This document shows, piece after piece, positions 1-5,299 of a stretch of DNA of 9,750 nucleotides (within the stretch, counting starts at the first letter, position 1; every line of letters starts with the position of its first letter). Source of the DNA: Hungateiclostridiaceae bacterium UBA3922 (GTDB lineage: Bacteria > Bacillota > Clostridia > Acetivibrionales > DTU013); NCBI GenBank assembly GCA_002386045.1, contig DGEQ01000046.1, positions 1 to 9,750 on the forward strand, given 5' to 3'. Both the position numbers and the translations under genes were made by a program. The notes below the pieces were generated by a model. The model did not search any database, was not told the origin of the DNA, and saw only the letters and a program-made list of their open reading frames with translations.

Positions 1-83
1 CATCTGCGGAAACCGGCCTCAGCCTTTCAGGAAGGCCGCTGCATGGTGCCTCAGTTACAACCGGTTTAAAATGACTTAACCTG

Positions 84-237
84 ATGGCATTTGGCGGTAT
101 TTGGTTGCATCTGTTGCCAACCGGCGGGGCTTAACAGCATTCAGGCAGCATCCGACGTCATCTGGGCAACATTTGGTGCCAACTGGCGGCGCTTGACAGC
201 ATTCAGGCAGCATCCGACGTTCTGGGCAGCATCCCTG
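84..237. repeat. 31-bp subrepeats arranged as a 62-bp tandem duplication
   Basis: Two 62-bp copies lie head to tail (115-176 and 177-237) and are nearly identical: both begin TGCCAACYGGCGG and share CAGCATTCAGGCAGCATCCG. Each copy divides into two weakly similar 31-bp halves (115-145, 146-176, 177-207, 208-237). A more decayed unit may precede them from about 84. The array lies upstream of the ispF promoter and overlaps no convincing gene. The piece CAACCGGCGGGGCTT resembles the core of the arrays around ispD. The 62-bp duplication is directly visible; the 31-bp substructure is a weaker by-eye alignment. Confidence 0.75.
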
Positions 238-319
238 TATAAGTCCCACAGTTCCATTCCTGAGCCTCCTCTGCTTCTGCCTGACTTTGTTAATCAAACA
301 TTTATTTCAACCGGACACT

Positions 320-348
320 TTGACAAAAAGATTCCACGGAAATATAAT
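320..348 (+). promoter_or_regulatory. sigma-A promoter for ispF
   Basis: TTGACA (320-325) is separated by exactly 17 bp from TATAAT (343-348), a perfect match to the housekeeping consensus. The predicted start of transcription is near 355. The only downstream gene on this strand is ispF at 639, so the promoter most likely gives ispF its own transcript with a leader of about 284 nt. The surrounding bases (about 285-350) are more AT-rich than the GC-rich sequence on either side. Confidence 0.8.
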
Positions 349-638
349 GCAATTGTATGGCATGCGATCGGCACAAATGCGGCGTTCTGCCGGCGGTTAC
401 ACGGCGGACGGCCTGCGCACAACGGATTGCATCCGGCCACTTGATACCTGGGCGCACATGGCCACCGTACGACCGGTATGCACCTGTCCGCGTGAAACCG
501 ATGCTTCCTGCCCGCTTGTACCAGGTGGGCATCCGGCAAATGCATTGCCGATGCTCATCCCGCAGGCATCCAGCCGGCATGCCATCATTTCGATCCGTCA
601 AATATCGGCTCACCGCAGCCAGAAGGCAGGTTACCGTA
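349..638 (+). other. long gene-free GC-rich leader upstream of ispF
   Basis: This stretch between the predicted transcription start and the ispF start holds no gene I can support. The ispF frame stays open back to an ATG at 357, but the implied 94-residue extension is rich in Arg, Cys, His and Pro and resembles nothing in IspF. Short complementary segments are present: ACCTGG (446-451) and CACCTG (481-486) can each pair with the overlapping CCAGGTG (521-527), so two alternative hairpins are possible. No riboswitch class was recognised. Confidence 0.5.
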
Positions 639-1109
639 ATGAAAGTAGGTATCGGACAGGACAGTCACAGGTTTGATTTCGAAGATACCAGCAAGAAGCT
701 GATCCTCGGCGGCGTGGTCTTTGAGGGCGAACCTCCCCTGAAAGGCAACAGCGATGCCGATGTCATCCTCCATTCCATCACCAACGCGATTTCAGGCGTC
801 ACCTGCGTAAATATACTTGGTGAAATAAGCGACGACCTGTGCCTGAACAAAGGGATCACAGACAGCAGCGTTTACCTGCGCGAAGCGCTGAAGCATCTGA
901 AAGACCACAAAATCGTGCACCTGTCCATATCAATCGAATGTAAACGGCCTAAAATATCGCCCAGGATAAATGAAATCAGGAAAAACCTCTCGTTTCTGCT
1001 CGGGATCCCCGAGGACTGCATCGGCATAACGGCAACCAGCGGCGAAGAACTCACACCGTTCGGCCAGGGCCTTGGGATACAGGTTATAAGTATCGTAACG
1101 GTGATCTGA
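639..1109 (+). CDS. ispF: 2-C-methyl-D-erythritol 2,4-cyclodiphosphate synthase (IspF), divergent form
   Basis: A protein of 156 residues, the normal IspF length. The family converts CDP-methylerythritol 2-phosphate to the cyclic diphosphate MECDP, releasing CMP, in the cytosolic MEP isoprenoid pathway. Visible marks are the N-terminal GIGQDSHRF (Asp8 and His10, zinc ligands in the family), LILGGV, NSDADVILH (His45, third zinc ligand), IECKRPKI and the C-terminal ITATSGEELTPFGQGLGIQ. It departs from the common form: Asn37 replaces the His of the usual HSDAD, Asn49 replaces the Asp of TDAL, the usual LGDIGxxFPD segment is replaced, and Thr131 stands where KATT has Lys. The start at 639 is chosen because homology begins there and AAGGCAGG (623-630) lies 8 nt upstream. 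The gene converges on natB, and ispD lies on the other strand. The fold assignment is secure; enzymatic equivalence to the canonical form is inferred. Confidence 0.9.
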   Translation: MKVGIGQDSHRFDFEDTSKKLILGGVVFEGEPPLKGNSDADVILHSITNAISGVTCVNILGEISDDLCLNKGITDSSVYLREALKHLKDHKIVHLSISIECKRPKISPRINEIRKNLSFLLGIPEDCIGITATSGEELTPFGQGLGIQVISIVTVI

Positions 1110-1116
1110 TCCGCCG

Positions 1117-1430
1117 CCCGGCCATGCCTGGTATACAGCCGACATGTGTCATGCCGGCGTTCTCAGCCGCCAGCCGGTCTAAGCCTTAGGTTGCAGGAGA
1201 CGAGTGTCGTGTATGATCCGACCGCCGCCCGGCCAGTATCCTGGGATACAGCTGACATGTGTCATGCCGATGATCTCAGCCGCCGCCAGGCCTAAGCCTT
1301 AGGGTGCAGGTGACAAGTGTCGTGTAGATGAACTGAACCACCACCCGGCCAGTACCTTCGAATACAGGTGACACGTGTCGTCCAGATGATCTCAGCCGCC
1401 GCTTTGGCCAGGCATGTGGCCGTTCCCATT
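1117..1430. repeat. tandem array of 56-58-bp imperfect repeats between convergent ispF and natB
   Basis: Five full units are visible: 1117-1172, 1173-1227, 1228-1285, 1286-1343 and 1344-1401, with a decayed sixth from 1402. Each starts near CCCGGCC or CCAGGCC, has a central GACAYGTGTC or GACRAGTGTC block, and ends near CAGCCGCCG. Odd units resemble each other more than they resemble even ones, giving a higher-order period of about 111-116 bp. GACACGTGTC in unit 5 is a perfect palindrome and GACATGTGTC a near palindrome. No open frame with protein-like character crosses it, and no terminator with a T-run was found for either flanking gene. Confidence 0.8.
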
Positions 1431-1433
1431 CAC

Positions 1434-2654
1434 TCAGTTCCTGAACATCACTTTCTCCTTTTTGAACAGAGACGCCGCAAACGCCAGCGTCAGTGCGACG
1501 AAAACGACCGATGTCACCAGCGCCAGCACCAGGTTGAAGTAATCTATCCTGCCTCCCAGGATCATCTTGAACGCCGCGACCGTGTTCATGACGGGCAGCG
1601 CAAACATGACAGGCGACATGTCGGCGGCCTGCATGAACATCGTGGCATATCCGGGCATCATCGTCGCCAGGATCAGGAAGGACATATATGTCTGCGCTTC
1701 CTTATACGATTTTGCGATAGTGCTGAGCGCTATCTGGATACCTGAAAAAGTCATTCCGAGGGCAATCGTTATGAGCAGTGCCAAGGCGACTGCCAGGGGG
1801 TCCAGCGTGATGCCCTCCAGTCCGGCATCTACTCCCATAGTAAGGGAGTTGGGATTGAGCATGTAGCCTATAAACAGGCCGGCAAGGATCGCTATGAGGC
1901 TGACGAAGGAGAACAGCGTAACTGCGAAATATTTCCCGAGCAGCAGCGAACCCCTGTCCGGCATCGTCGTAAGAAGCGGTTCGAACGTGTTGCGCTCCTT
2001 CTCGCCTGCCACGAGATCCGTAGCGGCAGGTATGCCGCCGATCGCGACCAGCATCGCGATCATGAACGGCAGCATCATCTCAAGCATCATGTTGTTGCCT
2101 TTCTCATTGGGCGCGATATTCACGCGCTCGACATACACCGGACGCAGGATAGACGGATCGAGCCCCAGGGAAGTTATCCTCTCCTCGATGACTTCCGTGC
2201 TGAACTTCTCGACAGCCCGTGCCACGATATCCGCCGCGGCCTGCGACCTGGTCTTCGATTCATCGTACTGAAGCGTTATCCGTATCGGCTTTCCCTCTTT
2301 CAGGTTCTCCGCATACGAACTTTCAAGCTCTATTATGCACCTGACATCATCGTTCTCCAGCGCTTTCACGGGGTCGTCCGTATCAACGAGCACCAGGTTC
2401 GGGTTTTTGCTCAGTATCCTGTCCCGTACCAGTTCCCTGGCCTCCGCAGTGTTCGAGGACTGCGACAGCGCTACCGTGACATTCTCGTTGATTTGCTTCT
2501 CGAATTTCTGTATGCCCCCGCCCATCACGATATTTACGACGGGTATCAGTATCATCGGGAGCACGATGCTCGAAATGATCGTCCTCCTGTCACGGATCAG
2601 GTCCTTTATCTCCTTCCGCAGTACTATCATCACATGCTTAATATTAAGTTTCAT
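1434..2654 (-). CDS. natB: ABC-2 type transporter permease, NatB-like
   Basis: A 406-residue integral membrane permease. One hydrophobic segment lies near residues 25-46, followed by a large hydrophilic domain (about 48-185) expected outside the membrane, then a cluster of hydrophobic segments (about 188-212, 240-265, 283-310, 322-343, 350-366 and 372-395). This layout and the motif AGEKERNTFEPLLTT (residues 216-230) are typical of the NatB/ABC-2 permease family, whose Bacillus member exports sodium with NatA. The true substrate here is unknown. The start codon overlaps the stop of the upstream ATPase gene in an ATGA arrangement, so the two are translationally coupled in one operon. The gene is intact, but its ATPase partner is frameshifted, so transporter function in this assembly is uncertain. 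Confidence 0.85.
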   Translation of the reverse strand: MKLNIKHVMIVLRKEIKDLIRDRRTIISSIVLPMILIPVVNIVMGGGIQKFEKQINENVTVALSQSSNTAEARELVRDRILSKNPNLVLVDTDDPVKALENDDVRCIIELESSYAENLKEGKPIRITLQYDESKTRSQAAADIVARAVEKFSTEVIEERITSLGLDPSILRPVYVERVNIAPNEKGNNMMLEMMLPFMIAMLVAIGGIPAATDLVAGEKERNTFEPLLTTMPDRGSLLLGKYFAVTLFSFVSLIAILAGLFIGYMLNPNSLTMGVDAGLEGITLDPLAVALALLITIALGMTFSGIQIALSTIAKSYKEAQTYMSFLILATMMPGYATMFMQAADMSPVMFALPVMNTVAAFKMILGGRIDYFNLVLALVTSVVFVALTLAFAASLFKKEKVMFRN

Positions 2655-3007
2655 TCCGCACCCACCAGCCTGACAAACAATTCTTCCAGGTTATCGTTGC
2701 TGTATTTTTCCTTCAGTTCATCGACCGTACCGCATTCGACGAGCTTCCCCTTGTGGATGATGCCTATCCTGTCACACAGTTTCTCTACCTCGCTCATCGA
2801 ATGGCTTGAGAAAACTATCGTCTTTCCCTCGCTTTTGCATCTCAGGATAAATTCATGGACATCCCTCGCAGCAGTGACATCAAGACCGGACGTGGGTTCA
2901 TCGAACAGCATGATGTCAGGGTCGTGCACGATCGAACGTGCAAACGCCGCTTTCTGCTTCATCCCCTTTGAAAGCTTTGAAGCCCGCTTGTTGATGAAAT
3001 CCTCCAT
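2651..3007 (-). CDS. natA: ABC transporter ATP-binding protein, C-terminal part (NatA-like, frameshifted)
   Basis: This frame encodes the second half of an ABC ATPase: the signature LSKGMKQK, Walker B followed by the D-loop (IMLFDEPTSGLD), and the H-loop histidine in FSSHSMSEVEKLCD. Read with the N-terminal part (from 3381, leaving that frame at 3010) it would give about 243 residues, the usual NatA length. An ATG at 3007 could start it independently, but it would then lack Walker A and could not bind ATP alone. The most economical reading is one gene with a one-base deletion. It ends in an ATGA overlap with the permease gene. LSKGMKQK instead of LSGGQ is normal for NatA-type ATPases. Confidence 0.8.
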   Translation of the reverse strand: MEDFINKRASKLSKGMKQKAAFARSIVHDPDIMLFDEPTSGLDVTAARDVHEFILRCKSEGKTIVFSSHSMSEVEKLCDRIGIIHKGKLVECGTVDELKEKYSNDNLEELFVRLVGAE

Positions 3008-3381
3008 ACCAAAACCCTGGCCAGCTGTTGGATGCGTTCCCTGATATCAGCCTTGCTCATCCCGTTCAGTTCGCCGAAATAGGCGATGTTCTCGGTCACC
3101 GTCAGCCGGTCGTACAGCCCGGTCTCGCCTCCGAAAAGGATCCCTATCTGGGCTCTCACCTTTTCGGGCTCCTTCTGCGTGTCGTATCCTTTGAGCACCG
3201 CGTGCCCTGCTGTCGGCTGCAGCATGGTCGCCAGCATCCTCAGCGTAGTGGTCTTGCCTGCGCCGTTTTCACCCAGCAGGCCGAAAATCTCACCCTTGGC
3301 AACGCTGAAGCTTATATTGTCGACCGCTGTAAAATCCCCGAACTTTTTCACAAGTCCGGTCACTTCTATCATCCGTTCCAT
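2959..3381 (-). CDS. natA: ABC transporter ATP-binding protein, N-terminal part (NatA-like, frameshifted)
   Basis: This part carries the nucleotide-binding N-terminal half of a NatA-type ATPase: Walker A GENGAGKTT (residues 37-45) and a Q-loop region near 78-84 (QIGILFG) followed by GLYDRLTVTENIAYFGELNG. ATP hydrolysis by this subunit would drive the adjacent NatB-like permease. The frame is ABC-like up to about residue 124 (LARVL); the remaining residues to the stop at 2959 are out-of-frame junk, while the neighbouring frame continues with GMEDFINKR. The ATG at 3381 is chosen because GAGGTG lies 4 nt upstream; a second ATG three codons later is possible. Either a natural frameshift mutation or a sequence error explains it. 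Confidence 0.8.
   Translation of the reverse strand: MERMIEVTGLVKKFGDFTAVDNISFSVAKGEIFGLLGENGAGKTTTLRMLATMLQPTAGHAVLKGYDTQKEPEKVRAQIGILFGGETGLYDRLTVTENIAYFGELNGMSKADIRERIQQLARVLVWRISSTSGLQSFQRG
3007..3017 (-). other. single-base frameshift site in natA
   Basis: On the coding strand the sequence reads AGG GTT TTG GTA TGG in the upstream frame. One extra G (GTT TTG GGT ATG GAG) would join LARVL directly to GMEDF and restore a full-length ATPase. The lost base is most simply one C of a run at 3009-3010 on the plus strand, beside an AAAA run and a CCC run, a context prone to indel errors. The sequence is not a canonical minus-one slippery heptamer. Confidence 0.75.
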
Positions 3382-3428
3382 GTCACACCTCGAACCTGTC
3401 GTGATAATTCCTGTCTTATCCGGATTAC

Positions 3429-3466
3429 GGCGCCCGATGGCCAGTTGGGCTCCTGACCGGGGCGCC
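3429..3466. repeat. inverted repeat upstream of natA
   Basis: GGCGCCCG (3429-3436) is repeated as CGGGGCGCC (3458-3466), complementary apart from one bulged G, with a loop of about 21 nt. It lies 48 nt or more upstream of the natA start codon and would be in the natA leader or promoter region. There is no T-run, so it is not a simple terminator. A role as an operator or leader hairpin is only a possibility, and no convincing natA promoter was found nearby. Confidence 0.4.
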
Positions 3467-3549
3467 CGTTGATTCTTCCTCCTTAAACTGCATCAACCGT
3501 GAAAACTTCGGTTTCAGGACCATGGCACCCGGTGAAATGTCCCGCAGCT

Positions 3550-3893
3550 GGCTGCGGCACCTGCTGAACACTACAACCGACAGGCCGCGACACCAGCCGA
3601 ACGCTCCCGCTACAGGACCGCAGTAACTACTGATCACTGTTGTCACTGGCTGCGATACCTGTAAACGCTCCCGCAGCCTGGCCGCAACACCGGCTGACCA
3701 CTAAGCCGCCGGGCCGCAGTACCTGCTGAGCACTGCCACCGCTGGCCACGCCACCTATAAACACTCCCGATGTCGGGCCGCGACACTCGCTGTTCATTAA
3801 AACCAACAGACCGAGACACCTGCTGAGCACCGCCACCGCTGGCCACGACACCCGCTGATCACTACAACCGCCGGACCCGACACCCACTGATCA
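3550..3893. repeat. ten-unit degenerate tandem array, period 32-33 bp
   Basis: Units start at 3550, 3583, 3615, 3648, 3680, 3712, 3744, 3776, 3809 and 3841, with a partial unit at 3873. Lengths are 33, 32, 33, 32, 32, 32, 32, 33, 32 and 32 bp. A typical unit reads GGCCGCGACACC then TGCTGAGCACTACAACCGCC. Individual units have drifted considerably in sequence, yet the spacing is almost perfectly kept. The partial eleventh unit runs into the ispD stop codon, within the repeated CTGATCA piece. The array fills most of the 3382-3890 spacer. It is not a CRISPR array, because the whole unit repeats and there are no unique spacers. Confidence 0.85.
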
Positions 3894-4604
3894 GTCCCGG
3901 CACTGCCGCCTGAACAGCGCCTCGGCAAAAACCAGGTCCTCTTTCGTGGTCACCTTGATGTTGGAATAGCTGCCCATCACCAGCCTGACCCTGTATCCAT
4001 ACCTTTCCGCAAGCATCGCATCATCCGTAGCTTCGAACATTTCGCGCGCCGCCTGCTCGTGGACATCCATTATCAACCCGTATTCAAAACCCTGGGGAGT
4101 CTGTATCTGCCAAAGGCTGCTCCTGTCCAGTGTCCTGTTCACAAAGCCCTCCGGATCGGACTCCTTTATCGTATCCTTTGCCGGCACGGCGACACACGCA
4201 GCGCCATATGCCCTGGCGGCTTCTATGCATCCAAGTATACTGTCCGTACTGACAAAAGGTCTGGCGCCGTCGTGTATCAAAACTATGCCGCACCCGGCAG
4301 AAACATGTTTCAGCCCGTTATATACGGAACGCTGCCTGGTTTCCCCGCCTTCCGCGACAGATCTGACCTTGGTGAAACCGAACCTTTCGATCACATTCGT
4401 CCTGCAGTAGTCTGTTTCATCCTTGTTGGCCACCACGATTATCTCGTCTACAAGGCTGCAGTTCTCGAATTTGCCTATCGCCATCGCCAGGACAGGCACG
4501 CCCTGTATTTCTATGTACTGTTTGTTGATATCAAGATCCATGCGCGTTCCCCTGCCTGCGGCCGCGATGACCACAGCCACAGGTCCACTGCCGCGTGCCT
4601 GCAT
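3891..4604 (-). CDS. ispD: 2-C-methyl-D-erythritol 4-phosphate cytidylyltransferase (IspD)
   Basis: A complete 237-residue IspD, which joins CTP and methylerythritol 4-phosphate to form CDP-methylerythritol and pyrophosphate in the MEP pathway. All family blocks are visible in order: the nucleotide loop AAAGRGTRM (14-22) and NKQY (27-30), GGETRQRSVYNGL (86-98), IHDGARPF (110-117), VPAKDTIK (140-147), LWQIQTPQGF (164-173), TDDAMLAE (193-200) and the C-terminal GSYSNIKVTTKEDL (211-224). The start at 4604 is supported by a strong AAGGGGG about 8 nt upstream. The gene lies 695 bp downstream of yacL, beyond a strong terminator, and its spacer is occupied by a repeat array, so it is probably transcribed separately. 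No clear promoter hexamers were found. It stands apart from ispF, its usual neighbour. Confidence 0.97.
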   Translation of the reverse strand: MQARGSGPVAVVIAAAGRGTRMDLDINKQYIEIQGVPVLAMAIGKFENCSLVDEIIVVANKDETDYCRTNVIERFGFTKVRSVAEGGETRQRSVYNGLKHVSAGCGIVLIHDGARPFVSTDSILGCIEAARAYGAACVAVPAKDTIKESDPEGFVNRTLDRSSLWQIQTPQGFEYGLIMDVHEQAAREMFEATDDAMLAERYGYRVRLVMGSYSNIKVTTKEDLVFAEALFRRQCRD

Positions 4605-4630
4605 CGTTTCATCCCCCTTCTCATTATCTG

Positions 4631-5010
4631 CCGGATATCCGGCCGTTGGGCGGCTGAAACATCGGATCGCTCAGCCGTCGGGCTGTACGACAGCCGAATA
4701 TCCAGCCAGTGAGCTGCTAAAACGTCGAACTACCCAGCCGTCGGGCTTCAGGACTACCGGATAGCCCGGCTATCGGGCTGTCAATTCGTCAGGTCACTTA
4801 ACCGCTGGGCTTCAGGGTTGCCAGATTACCCAGCCGTCGGGCTGCAAGACTGCCCTTTCACTCAGCCGCTGGTCCGCCGAACCGACGGATACCCGGCCGT
4901 TGGGCTGCCGAAACATCGTATCGGCCGACCATCGGACTTCAATACTACCGGATATCCGGCCGTCTGACTGCGCGACTGCAAGATACCCGCCGTTGGCCCG
5001 CCAAGCCGTA
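4631..5010. repeat. twelve-unit degenerate tandem array, period 30-33 bp, upstream of ispD
   Basis: Units start at 4631, 4663, 4694, 4726, 4757, 4790, 4821, 4853, 4885, 4917, 4948 and 4979; from unit 1 to unit 11 the mean period is 31.7 bp. A typical unit is CCGGATAYCCAGCC then GTCGGGCTGCAAGACTA. The best-kept core is CAGCCGTCGGGCT. Units 1 and 11 contain the perfect 12-bp palindrome CCGGATATCCGG (4631-4642 and 4948-4959). The array begins about 27 bp upstream of the ispD start and ends about 25 bp before the yacL terminator, so any ispD promoter lies inside or beside it. Short frames crossing it translate into periodic low-complexity peptides and are not genes. Confidence 0.85.
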
Positions 5011-5034
5011 AGACCATACTCCATATTATGGCAT

Positions 5035-5071
5035 AAAAAATCTCAATTGGGAAGCTTTTGCCCAACTGAGA
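5035..5071 (-). terminator. rho-independent terminator of the carD-yacL transcript
   Basis: On the minus strand an 11-bp stem, TCTCAGTTGGG paired with CCCAATTGAGA (one G-T pair), encloses a 9-nt loop and is followed at once by TTTTTT. It lies 229 bp downstream of the yacL stop codon, so it ends that transcript before ispD. The plus strand has no T-run after the stem, so it works in one direction only. Confidence 0.88.
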
Positions 5072-5299
5072 ATCGGTTATGCTATCAAGCATCAAAACCT
5101 GTTCAAAACTGTCGTCCGCGCTGCATGACATCCCCGTCCGCGCACATGCTTCCGGCCATACACAGGTTTCAGGCCATTCAAGGTCACCAGCCATATAAAG
5201 TGGTGTCTGTTCTTTTTTCACGGCAAACACAGGTTTGAGACCTTACACAGATCTCCGGTACGCTCATTCCTTCCCGCGTCCCGGCCCCCCGTGCAGCCG

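Noticed and set aside
1..50. GGCCT/AGGCC inverted repeat as terminator of a gene to the left
   Set aside because: The stem is short and no T-run follows on either side.
357..638. N-terminal extension of ispF from an ATG at 357
   Set aside because: The extension is Arg/Cys/His/Pro-rich and unlike IspF, while a ribosome binding site and the family N-terminus sit at 639.
3007..3017. Programmed ribosomal frameshift in natA
   Set aside because: The minus-one shift would be in the right direction, but the site is not a canonical slippery heptamer; a one-base deletion or sequence error is simpler.
3478..3484. Perfect Shine-Dalgarno AAGGAGG on the minus strand upstream of natA
   Set aside because: No ATG, GTG or TTG lies at a usable distance and no gene-like frame follows; natA has its own GAGGTG next to its start.
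3627..3887. Minus-strand frames of 67-86 codons in the downstream array
   Set aside because: Periodic, low-complexity translation of the 32-bp repeats, with no ribosome binding site or family resemblance.
1117..5010. Repeat arrays as CRISPR arrays
   Set aside because: The entire unit repeats with drift; there are no identical repeats separated by unique spacers, and no cas genes are present.
4812..5230. Minus-strand frames of 70-122 codons across the upstream array (from 5024 and from 5230)
   Set aside because: They translate the tandem repeats into periodic peptides (QPDG, QSDGR and similar), and the one from 5230 crosses the strong terminator at 5035-5071.
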